From: an uncultured Pseudomonadales bacterium
GTDB lineage: Bacteria > Pseudomonadota > Gammaproteobacteria > Pseudomonadales > Balneatricaceae
Direction of reading: 5' to 3'
Assembly: GCA_937773555.1 (NCBI GenBank)
Contig: CALJVT010000002.1
Span: forward strand, 184,501-248,500
Length of the DNA: 64,000 nt
In this document: positions 46,971-57,033 of the stretch, piece after piece
Numbering within the stretch: position 1 is the stretch's first letter
How the letters are laid out: every line of letters starts with the position of its first letter
Program-made: the position numbers and the translations under genes
The notes under the pieces: model-generated
The model's input: only the letters and a program-made list of their open reading frames with translations
Database searches by the model: none
Told to the model about the DNA's origin: nothing

Positions 46971-47645
46971 ATGAAAACTTTAATTAGCCGCTTGGCTGTT
47001 ACTAGCGCTATCGGCCTTGCTGCTACACCTGCTGCTGCCGAAATCGACCTAAACAATGCAGAACAAAAAGTAAGCTATAGCCTAGGTACTCTGGTTGCTG
47101 GCCAACTTGCTAACGACTTTGATAATCTTAATCTTGAAGCTTTCGTAGAAGGCTTTAATGCCGCTTACCTTGGTCAAAAGACGTTGGTAAACGAGCAGCA
47201 AGCAGTCACTGCGGTGCAGGAGTATCAGCGTAAAATGGCATCATCGAAATTTGAAGGGGCATTAAATAATAGTGAAGCCTACCTAGCTGAGAATGCTCAA
47301 CAAGAAGGTGTTGAAGTCACTAAAACTGGCTTACAGTATCAAGTGTTGTCTGAAGGCGAAGGTGCGATGCCTGTTGCTACAGACACTGTAACTGTGCATT
47401 ACCATGGTACCACTATGGATGGGCGTGTATTTGACAGTTCTGTAGACCGTGGTGAGCCTGCACAATTCCCATTAAACGGCGTGATAGCAGGTTGGACAGA
47501 AGGTGTTCAGTTAATGCGTGTTGGGTCTAAGTTTAAGTTCTTTATCCACCCAGACTTAGCTTACGGCACTCAAGGTGCTGGGCAGATGATTGGGCCAAAT
47601 GACGCGCTAATTTTTGAAGTTGAATTAATAAAAATAGGCCAGTAA
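46971..47645 (+). CDS. FKBP-type peptidyl-prolyl isomerase, exported (Mip/FkpA/FklB-like)
   Basis: A 224-residue isomerase with a signal peptide (cleavage after AAA near residue 23), an N-terminal helical dimerisation domain (VSYSLGTLVAGQLANDF and FVEGFNAAYLGQKTLVNEQQA) and a C-terminal FKBP domain (about residues 118-222; VTVHYHGTTMDGRVFDSS, PAQFPLNGVIAGWTEGVQLM and IGPNDALIFEVELIKI). This is the Mip/FkpA type that helps folding of periplasmic and outer-membrane proteins. It is a single gene, divergent from yheS. The space behind it holds the candidate regulatory RNA. Confidence 0.93.
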   Translation: MKTLISRLAVTSAIGLAATPAAAEIDLNNAEQKVSYSLGTLVAGQLANDFDNLNLEAFVEGFNAAYLGQKTLVNEQQAVTAVQEYQRKMASSKFEGALNNSEAYLAENAQQEGVEVTKTGLQYQVLSEGEGAMPVATDTVTVHYHGTTMDGRVFDSSVDRGEPAQFPLNGVIAGWTEGVQLMRVGSKFKFFIHPDLAYGTQGAGQMIGPNDALIFEVELIKIGQ

Positions 47646-47749
47646 GGCTAAAACACCTTGTCGAACAGCATGAACCGCTCAAATAATGGCAAAAATAGGT
47701 AAAATTCAGAATTTTTCCTATATTTATTAAAACATCATGGGCGTATGTT

Positions 47750-47922
47750 AGAGCCTCAAGGAACGTTGTTAGTTTAATAGCTTGCTATTTGGGCTAACAA
47801 GGAAGGACATGGAGTCTACAGGATGTACTCGTGCCTAGGATGGGCACTTCAAATTTGGTGATATTGTTAATGACACGTTGATATTATGACCATTAAAAAA
47901 CCCCAGCACGCTGGGGTTTTTT
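47750..47922 (+). ncRNA. Candidate Csr/Rsm-type regulatory RNA (CsrA/RsmA-sequestering)
   Basis: The roughly 300 bases after the FKBP gene have no coding frame but contain six GGA motifs within 81 bases (47760, 47801, 47805, 47811, 47821, 47838). Two sit in hairpin loops: TACA-GGA-TGTA (47817-47827), nearly the in vitro-selected CsrA consensus RUACARGGAUGU, and GTGCC-TAGGATG-GGCAC (47831-47847). A nested hairpin with arms TTGTTAG and CTAACAA (47766-47800) lies ahead, and a strong terminator ends the unit. This is the pattern of CsrB/RsmY/RsmZ RNAs, which titrate CsrA/RsmA. The 5' end is uncertain, and I see no GacA upstream site. It is an inference from sequence pattern. Confidence 0.6.
47895..47922. 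terminator. Bidirectional terminator
   Basis: AAAAAACCCCAGC and GCTGGGGTTTTTT surround a short loop; A and T runs on both sides make it work in both directions. It ends the candidate RNA on the plus strand and the membrane protein gene (stop at 47946) on the minus strand. Confidence 0.9.
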
Positions 47923-47945
47923 ATGCCTGCTATTTAGCTTTGTGG

Positions 47946-48572
47946 TTATACGAAGTTAAATACCAATACCATTACAGCCGTTAGACCTAAAGAAGCGTGA
48001 ATTACACCCTTAACAGTAGTCAGTGGGCCCTGCTTGCCAAACATAGCGTTAGCTTGAAGAGCCGCAATAATAACTAGCATAACGATCATTGAGTTACTCA
48101 TGCTAAACGCGTTGTAGCCCATGCCACCAGAAGGATGGCCAGATGCCAGCATACAGAATGTCATAGGCGCTGAGTAGAGCACGTTGTGGCGTGAAGCCAG
48201 CAATGCTTTAGCACCCGCTGCAGGTGCATCGCCTTCAACCATGCCTAGAGCAATTTTCTGGTTAGGCCAGATAATGGTCCACACGTTTAAAAACATCAAT
48301 GTGCCAAAGATAACACCAACAACAATGTAGTTATTTAGTGCTGCCCCAAGGTAGCCAAGTAGCACTATGCCAGTAATGAACGTACCCATGGCGCCCCAAC
48401 GGAACCACCACAAAGCACTTGGAGCTAGCTTAGCTTTAGCGTCTGCTAGGCCTTCAGGGCTGGCCTGTTTAAAATAGCCGCCCTGAACAAAGTTGAAGTA
48501 GTACAGCATACCGATCCAGGTAATACCGAATAAAACGTGTGACCATCGGAATAAAAATCCTAATAAATCCAT
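47946..48572 (-). CDS. Membrane protein of the urate hydroxylase PuuD N-terminal family, without cytochrome domain
   Basis: A 208-residue protein with about five to six membrane helices. It resembles the membrane half of the urate hydroxylase PuuD family: RWSHVLFGITWIGMLYYFNFVQ, ALWWFRWGAMGTFITGI and NVWTIIWPNQKIALGMVEGDAPA. Full PuuD proteins end in a cytochrome c domain with a CxxCH motif; none is present here. Histidines in the first helix and at ASRHNVLYSAPM could bind heme. Such short proteins are common in marine bacteria and are sometimes mislabelled antitermination protein NusG. A role in urate oxidation is unproven. Here puuD means purine (urate) metabolism and is unrelated to the polyamine puuD. 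Confidence 0.75.
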   Translation of the reverse strand: MDLLGFLFRWSHVLFGITWIGMLYYFNFVQGGYFKQASPEGLADAKAKLAPSALWWFRWGAMGTFITGIVLLGYLGAALNNYIVVGVIFGTLMFLNVWTIIWPNQKIALGMVEGDAPAAGAKALLASRHNVLYSAPMTFCMLASGHPSGGMGYNAFSMSNSMIVMLVIIAALQANAMFGKQGPLTTVKGVIHASLGLTAVMVLVFNFV

Positions 48573-48709
48573 AGTACGCCTCTCATTTAAGTTATTGTGT
48601 TTAAGATAATGGTTCTAAAAAGGCTTTCGAAGCACTTTAGACCCAAAGGGTGATGGCCGCTATTGTACAGTTAATATAACGGCCTGTTCTAGTTTTTTGC
48701 GACAAAAAA

Positions 48710-50184
<1,475 letters not shown>

Positions 50185-50226
50185 TTTACAATTAGCAGGT
50201 ATTTATTTCAAAGACTTCTGAACCCC

Positions 50227-51132
50227 ATGACCAATGACACAATGCAAGGCTTCATGTTCGACGATATGGACATTCGTGGTGTTCACTTGCGGCTCGATCA
50301 AGGGGTAAAGACCTTGTTAGATCAACAAGATTATCCGCCCTGTGTGGCTAGCCTGCTCGCTGAAATGCTTATTGTTGCCTGCTTGTTGAGTGCAAACCTT
50401 AAGCTGCGCGGGCGTTTAAGTGTGCAAATACGTGGTGCTGGCCCACTTAAGTGGGTAATGGCTGAGTGCCGACAACTGAGTGATGATCTTGAACAGCCAT
50501 TTAGAGTAAAAGGCATGGCACAGGTTGATGGCACTGTTAGCCCTGACGCAAGCCTTATTGAGATGGTGGCTGATGGCCGCTTAATTATAACCATCGAACC
50601 AGACCAAGGCCAGCGATACCAAGGTATAGTAATGGTTGATCAAGCCACTCTTGCCGAGTGTATTGAAAGCTATTTTTACCAATCGGAACAATTACCCACC
50701 CATATTCAGCTAGTGAGCACCGGGGAGGGAGCCGCTGGCTTTATGTTACAACGGCTGCCTCAAACTGAGGCCAATGAAAGTCAGTCTGACCTAGATTGGG
50801 AGCTTGTCCACGCATTGGCAGCCACCCTGAGCCAGCATGAGCTCGCCCATCTCCCCGCAGATCAGGTTCTGCATAGGCTGTTCCACGAACAGCAAGTTAA
50901 AGTGTTTAGCCCAAAACCAGTTTTACAACAGTGTGACTGCAGTAGAGAACGCTGTGGCGCAGCTATTATTGGTTTAGGTAAAACAGCGGTTGATGAAATT
51001 TTAGATGAGCAGGAAGCCATTATTATCGATTGCCATTTTTGTAATGGTCACTATGCTTTTGATAAGGTGGATTGTTATGTTCTTTTAGAGCAGGATGCTA
51101 TGCCAACTACAGCTGATCCAGCCTTGCATTAA
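50227..51132 (+). CDS. hslO: Redox-regulated chaperone Hsp33
   Basis: Hsp33 is a holdase chaperone activated when oxidation releases its zinc. Its C-terminal redox switch is present: CDCSRERC at about residues 238-245 and DCHFCNGHY at about 272-280, giving the CxC and CxxC zinc ligands. The N-terminal domain has FDDMDIRGVHLRL and GRLSVQIRGAGPLKWVMAECR. Length is 301 residues (E. coli 292). Likely co-transcribed with hslR, and followed by pckA as in many Gammaproteobacteria. Confidence 0.95.
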   Translation: MTNDTMQGFMFDDMDIRGVHLRLDQGVKTLLDQQDYPPCVASLLAEMLIVACLLSANLKLRGRLSVQIRGAGPLKWVMAECRQLSDDLEQPFRVKGMAQVDGTVSPDASLIEMVADGRLIITIEPDQGQRYQGIVMVDQATLAECIESYFYQSEQLPTHIQLVSTGEGAAGFMLQRLPQTEANESQSDLDWELVHALAATLSQHELAHLPADQVLHRLFHEQQVKVFSPKPVLQQCDCSRERCGAAIIGLGKTAVDEILDEQEAIIIDCHFCNGHYAFDKVDCYVLLEQDAMPTTADPALH

Positions 51133-51302
51133 AGCTAAGCTGGCTGGCACATTTCATAGTAATATTGTGGGCTTATTAGTAGCTGCATTATTAGTTAAAC
51201 AGATGTGACGTATTTTGGCATTTTTTATACTTTTATACCCTTTTGTTGTACTTTTCTGACATAATTCATCTTCATTTTTCACGTCAAAATGGCGTACCCC
51301 CG

Positions 51303-51336
51303 CTTAGGTTAGTGGATTTTTTTCTAAAAACCTAAG
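51303..51336 (+). other. Stem-loop in the pckA leader
   Basis: CTTAGGTT (51303-51310) and AACCTAAG (51329-51336) form a perfect 8-bp stem 20 bases before the pckA ATG. The loop contains a run of T. It does not look like a terminator, as no T run follows; it may affect translation or stability of the pckA mRNA. Confidence 0.45.
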
Positions 51337-51356
51337 AAATTCAAAGGTATTGATAC

Positions 51357-52916
51357 ATGAACGCAACTGTAGCTGCTGATACTGGCACCACCTACACGCA
51401 ACTTTCTCCTGCTAGCTTAATCCAAAAAGCCATCGCTAACGGAGAAGGCACTCTGGCCAACACTGGCGCACTCAATGTGATTACTGGTGCTCGTACTGGT
51501 CGATCTCCTTTAGATCGTTTTGTTGTTCAAGAACCGAGTACTTCAGACCAGATTGAATGGGGTGCCGTAAATCGTCCTGTAACTCCAGAAATATTCAGCG
51601 CATTATGGGAGCGTGTGGAGGCCTCGTTAGTTGGCCAAGACAAGTATGTTGCCAATGTGCATGTAGGCGCAGACAGCAATCACTATATTCCGATTCAAAT
51701 GACCACTCAAACAGCGTGGCAAAATTTATTTGGCCAAAATCTATTTATCGTACCAACACAATACAATGGGGCTGATAAAGATGAATGGCAGATTCTTAAC
51801 GTAGCTAATTTTGAGTGCTTGCCAGAACGTGATGGCACTAATAGTGATGGCTGTGTGATGATTAATTTTGCACAACGCAAGGTATTGTTAGCGGGCATGC
51901 GTTACGCAGGCGAAATGAAAAAAGCCATGTTTTCTGTGCAAAACTTTCTTTTACCAGCAAATGACGTACTGCCAATGCACTGCTCTGCTAACGTTGGTGA
52001 TGATGGCAAAACAACCTTATTCTTTGGTTTGTCTGGTACTGGTAAAACCACTCTATCTGCAGACCCAGACCGTTACTTAATAGGTGATGACGAGCATGGC
52101 TGGGGCGAAGGTGTAGTGTTTAATATCGAAGGTGGCTGTTACGCCAAAACGATCAACCTTAGCAAAAAGAATGAACCTATTATTTGGGATGCCATTCGGT
52201 TTGGCGCTATTGTTGAAAACGTTTGGTTAGACGAAGACAGTAAAGCAGCAGACTACGATAATACTGACATTACAGAAAATGGCCGTTGTGCTTACCCTCT
52301 GGAACACATTGAAAAACGCACTAAAAAGAATTTAGCGGGTGAGCCAGAAGCCATTATTTTCTTAACCTGCGACTTAACAGGTGTATTGCCTCCAGTCTCT
52401 ATCTTGACTAAAGAAGCCGCTGCATATCACTTTTTAAGTGGGTACACTGCTTTAGTTGGCTCTACTGAAATGGGATCTAGTGCAGCTATTCGCTCTACAT
52501 TCTCCACTTGTTTTGGCGCCCCTTTCTTTCCCCGCCCAGCGGGTGTTTACGCTGAGTTGTTGATGAAGCGCATAGACGCCTTTGGCAGCAAGGTGTACCT
52601 TGTCAACACTGGCTGGACGGGTGGTTCATATGGTACTGGCAAGCGTTTTAGTATTCCTACTACCCGTGCCATTATTGCAGCCATTCAAAGTGGTAACATT
52701 GCAGAGGCAGCGACACAGCACTTAAATGGGCTAAATGTAGACGTGCCTACTACCTTAGAAGGTGTAGACAGCTACTTGCTAAACCCACGTAATACTTGGC
52801 AAGACCAGGATGCATATGACACCGAAGCAGCCACTTTAATTGGTAAATTCAATGAAAATTTTAAACGCTTTAGCGTTTCAGAAGACATCGTTAAAGCAGG
52901 TCCGCAACAGGGCTAA
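51357..52916 (+). CDS. pckA: Phosphoenolpyruvate carboxykinase (ATP)
   Basis: PckA converts oxaloacetate and ATP to phosphoenolpyruvate, the first step of gluconeogenesis from TCA acids. The 519-residue protein has the substrate loop [15 protein letters not shown], the kinase-1a motif [11 protein letters not shown], the metal site [22 protein letters not shown] and [17 protein letters not shown] with the adenine-binding region. It completes a route from C4-acids taken up by DctPQM through Mdh. Single gene with its own terminator. Confidence 0.97.
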   Translation: MNATVAADTGTTYTQLSPASLIQKAIANGEGTLANTGALNVITGARTGRSPLDRFVVQEPSTSDQIEWGAVNRPVTPEIFSALWERVEASLVGQDKYVANVHVGADSNHYIPIQMTTQTAWQNLFGQNLFIVPTQYNGADKDEWQILNVANFECLPERDGTNSDGCVMINFAQRKVLLAGMRYAGEMKKAMFSVQNFLLPANDVLPMHCSANVGDDGKTTLFFGLSGTGKTTLSADPDRYLIGDDEHGWGEGVVFNIEGGCYAKTINLSKKNEPIIWDAIRFGAIVENVWLDEDSKAADYDNTDITENGRCAYPLEHIEKRTKKNLAGEPEAIIFLTCDLTGVLPPVSILTKEAAAYHFLSGYTALVGSTEMGSSAAIRSTFSTCFGAPFFPRPAGVYAELLMKRIDAFGSKVYLVNTGWTGGSYGTGKRFSIPTTRAIIAAIQSGNIAEAATQHLNGLNVDVPTTLEGVDSYLLNPRNTWQDQDAYDTEAATLIGKFNENFKRFSVSEDIVKAGPQQG

Positions 52917-52947
52917 GCACTTGCGGCCTTAACACAAGGTTAATACG

Positions 52948-52972
52948 AGGCTCCATTTGGGGCCTTTTTTTT
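52948..52972 (+). terminator. Terminator of pckA
   Basis: AGGCTCC (52948-52954) pairs with GGGGCCT (52959-52965) with one G-T pair and the loop ATTT, followed by eight T. It is 32 bases after the pckA stop. Confidence 0.85.
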
Positions 52973-53057
52973 GCTTTAACAAAACACGCCTTTAAAAATC
53001 ATCCAATGGCCCCATTGAATAACGCTATGCTGTTAAAATAAGAAGGATGCTAAGTTC

Positions 53058-55364
53058 GTGATAAATCGACAAATAGCCACCGAACTTGCGGTACAAATTT
53101 GGCAAGTTAATGCCGCCATTAAATTATTGGATGAAGGTTCTACCGTGCCCTTTATCGCCCGCTATCGCAAAGAAGTGACTGGGGTGTTAGATGATACTCA
53201 GCTGCGTACACTGGAAGAACGGTTGGGTTACTTGCGTGAGCTTAATACTCGTAGGACAACTATTTTAGACAGCATTGAGAAACAAGCGAAACTTACACCA
53301 CAACTGGCTGCACTCATTAATGCTGCAGAAAGCAAAACGCGTTTAGAAGATTTATACCTACCCTATAAGACCAAGCGTCGTACGAAGGCTCAAATTGCTA
53401 TAGAGGCGGGCTTATTGCCGTTGGCTGATGCTATTATAAAAGACCCTACCCTTGACCCAGAACATATAGCAAAGGGTTATGTTAACGCAGAGCTGCACAT
53501 CCATCAGTCAAAAGACGCCCTAGATGGCGCCAAACAAATACTCATGGAGCGTTTTAGTTTATCCGCTGACTTGCTTGCAGAATTACGTAACATGGGTTGG
53601 CAAGATGCTCAGTGGCAAAGCCAGCTAGTGGACGGCAAGCAACTTGAAGGGGCTAAATTCCAAGATTATTTTGAATTTAAAGAAGCGCTAAAGACGATTC
53701 CTTCCCACCGCGCCTTAGCCATATTAAGAGGCCGTAACGAAGGGTTCTTGCAGGCCACTATTATATGGTCTGAGCATGAGCACTTACCCTATGAATCTAA
53801 AGTGGCTTCTTATTGGGGAATTAAAGACCAGGGTCGAGCAGCAGATAAGTGGCTCAACGAAGTGGTACGTTGGACGTGGCGTGTCAAGCTCGCCAGCCAG
53901 CTAGAAACGGCCCTTATTAGCCGTGTTAGGGAAGCATCGGAAGATAGCGCCATAGGTGTATTTGCTAATAATCTACAAGATTTGTTGCTAGCAGCTCCTG
54001 CTGGAGACAAGGTGACCTTAGGGCTGGATCCTGGTTTGCGCACAGGTGTAAAAGCCGTGATAGTAGACCCCACGGGTAAGCTTTTAAAAACTGAAACCAT
54101 ATTTCCCCATGTGCCACATAACAAATGGCATGCGGCTCTAGAGCTAGTGGTGCAATGGTGCCAAACCTATCAAGTTGAATTAGTGGCTATTGGTAATGGT
54201 ACAGGCTCGCGAGAGACAGACAAACTAGTTAAAGAAGCTCAAGCAAAGCTTGGGGTTACAGCCCCGCAACGCATTATTGTCAGTGAGGCAGGCGCCTCAA
54301 TTTATTCTGCATCGGCCCTTGCTGCAGCAGAATTTCCAGACCTAGACGTGAGCTACCGTGGCGCGGTTTCTATTGCTCGGCGCCTACAAGACCCATTGGC
54401 AGAGCTGGTTAAAATAGAACCCAAGGCCATTGGTGTGGGCCAATATCAGCACGACGTAAGCCAGGTACAGTTAACCCGCAAACTAGACAATGTGGTGGAA
54501 GATTGTGTTAATAATGTGGGCGTAGACCTAAATACTGCGTCAGCGCCATTACTCCAGCGAGTGGCTGGCCTAAACAAAACCATGGCAGAAAATATCGTAT
54601 TTTATCGCGATATTAATGGGGCCTTTAACAACCGTAAGCAGCTGCTCAAAGTGGCCCGTTTGGGTGATAAAGCGTTTGAGCAATGTGCAGGATTTTTGCG
54701 TATTCGGGGGGGGGATAACCCGTTAGATGGCACGTCTGTGCACCCGGAAGCCTATGGCTTAGTGGGCCAGTTGGCTGGGCAGTTAAACCTCACTATTGCA
54801 GAACTTATAGGGAGTGAACAACTTAAACAGATAAGCGTTAAGCAATTGCACAACCAAGGGTTTGGGGAACATACCTTACAAGACTTACTGAACGAGTTAC
54901 AAAAGCCTGGGCGTGACCCAAGGCCAGAATTTCGTATGGCTAATCTCACTGATGGCGTAGAAAGCATTAAGCAGTTAACCCTAGGTGCCATCATGGAAGG
55001 CACCATTAGCAATGTCACCAATTTTGGTGCCTTTGTCGATATTGGCGTCCATCAGGACGGTTTGGTGCACATTTCGGCACTGTCTCACCAGTATGTGAAA
55101 GATCCCCACGACTTAGTAAAGGCTGGAGAGATTGTTAAAGTAAAAGTGATGCAAATAGATGTGGTCCGCAAGCGTATTGGCTTAACTATGCGATTAAGTG
55201 ACGAAGTACCCACGCACGATGCTCCCTCATTTTCTAGTAGGCCATTCCCTAGTAAGGTGCAAGCAAATCACTCACCAAAAGGGCAACACAATGCCCAGTC
55301 ACCAAAGCCTTTGGGCAGTATGGCGCAAAAATTAAAGGATGCTCAAGCACAGGTAAAAAAGTAA
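53058..55364 (+). CDS. tex: S1 RNA-binding domain protein Tex (YhgF)
   Basis: Tex is a conserved nucleic-acid-binding protein linked to transcription in many bacteria. The 768-residue protein has the N-terminal helical domain (STVPFIARYRKEVTGVLDDTQLR), a YqgF/RuvX-like nuclease-fold domain (VTLGLDPGLRTGVKAVIVD), a helix-hairpin-helix region (GVDLNTASAPLLQRVAGLN) and a C-terminal S1 domain (about residues 643-715; EGTISNVTNFGAFVDIGVHQDGLVH). The start is GTG 53058, with AAGGA about 11 bases ahead. Length is close to the 773 of E. coli YhgF. Confidence 0.95.
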   Translation: MINRQIATELAVQIWQVNAAIKLLDEGSTVPFIARYRKEVTGVLDDTQLRTLEERLGYLRELNTRRTTILDSIEKQAKLTPQLAALINAAESKTRLEDLYLPYKTKRRTKAQIAIEAGLLPLADAIIKDPTLDPEHIAKGYVNAELHIHQSKDALDGAKQILMERFSLSADLLAELRNMGWQDAQWQSQLVDGKQLEGAKFQDYFEFKEALKTIPSHRALAILRGRNEGFLQATIIWSEHEHLPYESKVASYWGIKDQGRAADKWLNEVVRWTWRVKLASQLETALISRVREASEDSAIGVFANNLQDLLLAAPAGDKVTLGLDPGLRTGVKAVIVDPTGKLLKTETIFPHVPHNKWHAALELVVQWCQTYQVELVAIGNGTGSRETDKLVKEAQAKLGVTAPQRIIVSEAGASIYSASALAAAEFPDLDVSYRGAVSIARRLQDPLAELVKIEPKAIGVGQYQHDVSQVQLTRKLDNVVEDCVNNVGVDLNTASAPLLQRVAGLNKTMAENIVFYRDINGAFNNRKQLLKVARLGDKAFEQCAGFLRIRGGDNPLDGTSVHPEAYGLVGQLAGQLNLTIAELIGSEQLKQISVKQLHNQGFGEHTLQDLLNELQKPGRDPRPEFRMANLTDGVESIKQLTLGAIMEGTISNVTNFGAFVDIGVHQDGLVHISALSHQYVKDPHDLVKAGEIVKVKVMQIDVVRKRIGLTMRLSDEVPTHDAPSFSSRPFPSKVQANHSPKGQHNAQSPKPLGSMAQKLKDAQAQVKK

Positions 55365-55387
55365 TCGCTACACAGAATTTGAATCCA

Positions 55388-55417
55388 AACTAGACTAAAC
55401 TCGGTACCTGTCTAGTT
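55388..55417. repeat. Inverted repeat between tex and gshA
   Basis: AACTAGAC (55388-55395) and GTCTAGTT (55410-55417) are perfect inverted copies around 14 bases. The position, 24 bases after tex and 31 before gshA, would suit an operator or weak transcription end. Nothing more can be said. Confidence 0.4.
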
Positions 55418-55448
55418 ATTAGCCAAAAAAGAACACTTGGAACTACAG

Positions 55449-57011
55449 ATGCTTATATATTTACAACAACGCTTACAGCAGGTGAAACACTCTCCCGTAG
55501 CCAAGACCTTGGAGAGCCTACAATGTGGTATTGAAAAAGAAGGCTTACGAGTAGGTCTGAGCGGCCGTGTTAGTCATCAAGACCATCCAAAATCCTTAGG
55601 GTCTAGCCTGACTCACGGCAGCATCACCACAGACTACTCTGAAGCGCTGTTGGAATACATTACGCCAGTATTCCAAAGCCCTGCAGCAGCTCTTGAATTT
55701 ATGCAGGAATTACATAGTTTTAGCGCTAGTAAGTTACAAAATATAGGTGAGTATATATGGCCTGCTAGCATGCCCTGTTACCTTGACGGCGAAGCTGATA
55801 TTCGTATCGCTAATTTTGGTAGCTCAAATACAGGAAAGCTTAAACATACTTATCGTGTTGGTCTAGCGTGGCGCTACGGTAAAATTATGCAGTCGATTGC
55901 TGGGCTGCACTTTAATTTTTCACCACAAGACAATTTTTGGCCAGCCTATCAAAAGTTGCTGAGTGATGAACAGTCTTTATGTGATTTCAAATCTGAGCAA
56001 TATTTTGGTTTGATTCGCAACTTTAGACGCCATTCATGGGTGTTGTTATATCTTTTTGGGGCCTCACCTGCCCTAGATGCAAGTTTTGTTAAAGGGCGTG
56101 ACGTTGACTTAGAACAAGGTCCGGGTGGCTGCTTAGTTGGCCCCTATGCCACTTCACTGCGCATGAGTGACTTAGGCTATAATAACAAGGTGCAATCGGT
56201 ATTGAACTTGTGTTTTAACGACTTAGACACCTACTCCAAATCTTTAGAACATGCTATTTCTACACCCTTAACTCAATATGAAAAACTAGGGGTAAAGGTT
56301 GATGGTGAGTACCGGCAACTTAACTCCAACTTGTTGCAAATTGAGAATGAATACTACAGCGATATCCGACCTAAGCGAGTAGCTAGGCCTGGACAAAAGC
56401 CAGTGCATGCACTGAAAGAAAGTGGTGTAGAGTATGTGGAAGTTCGCAATATAGATCTTAACCCTTTTTTGCCTTTGGGCATTGATGCGCAACAGAGTCA
56501 GTTTATTAATGCGTTTTTAACCTGGTGTTTGTTCTCACAGAGCCCAATCATCAGTAACCAAGAATGCGAGGTGATCGGCATCAACCAAGCGATTGTTGTG
56601 CGCCAAGGCCGTAATCCTGACCTTATGCTTCAAACCTGTGGAGGGGAAAAGAGTTTGCAAGCCCTAGGGCTTGATATGATGACAAACCTTCGCCTAGTCG
56701 CTGATGTAATGCCTGAAAAAGAGCAAGTGATGGCAGCGATAGAAGTGATGGAGGCCCGTCTTAAAGACGCATCTCTAACACCCTCGGCGCAAGTTCTGGC
56801 AGCCATGGAACAGGGCGGTTTGTCGCATCAAGAGCTATCCTTAGCGCTAGCAAAAAAACATCAAGCGTATCACTTGCAACAAAGCCTGTGCTTAGGGCGC
56901 AGGCAAGAGTTAAATGAGCAAGCAAGCGAGTCTATAGCTAATCAAGAGCGCATAGAAGCGGAGCAAACTGAACCTTTTGATGATTTTCTTGCGGCTTACC
57001 TAGCGCAGTAA
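55449..57011 (+). CDS. gshA: Glutamate-cysteine ligase (gamma-glutamylcysteine synthetase)
   Basis: GshA makes gamma-glutamylcysteine, the first step of glutathione synthesis. Motifs of the gammaproteobacterial group: CGIEKEGLRVG, ITTDYSEALLEYITPV, WPASMPCY, GLHFNFS, LFGASPALDASF, YATSLRMSDLGYNNK, QIENEYYSDIRPKRV and VEYVEVRNIDLNPFLPLGID. ATG 55449 (520 residues) is preferred over TTG 55437, which lacks a ribosome binding site; E. coli GshA has 518 residues. gshB is not in the window. Converges on the EamA transporter gene. Confidence 0.95.
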   Translation: MLIYLQQRLQQVKHSPVAKTLESLQCGIEKEGLRVGLSGRVSHQDHPKSLGSSLTHGSITTDYSEALLEYITPVFQSPAAALEFMQELHSFSASKLQNIGEYIWPASMPCYLDGEADIRIANFGSSNTGKLKHTYRVGLAWRYGKIMQSIAGLHFNFSPQDNFWPAYQKLLSDEQSLCDFKSEQYFGLIRNFRRHSWVLLYLFGASPALDASFVKGRDVDLEQGPGGCLVGPYATSLRMSDLGYNNKVQSVLNLCFNDLDTYSKSLEHAISTPLTQYEKLGVKVDGEYRQLNSNLLQIENEYYSDIRPKRVARPGQKPVHALKESGVEYVEVRNIDLNPFLPLGIDAQQSQFINAFLTWCLFSQSPIISNQECEVIGINQAIVVRQGRNPDLMLQTCGGEKSLQALGLDMMTNLRLVADVMPEKEQVMAAIEVMEARLKDASLTPSAQVLAAMEQGGLSHQELSLALAKKHQAYHLQQSLCLGRRQELNEQASESIANQERIEAEQTEPFDDFLAAYLAQ

Positions 57012-57033
57012 TCAGGCTGACCCATGAGCGCAG

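Noticed and set aside
47946-48572. Antitermination protein NusG, a name sometimes given to such proteins
   Set aside because: The protein is an integral membrane protein with no NGN or KOW domain.
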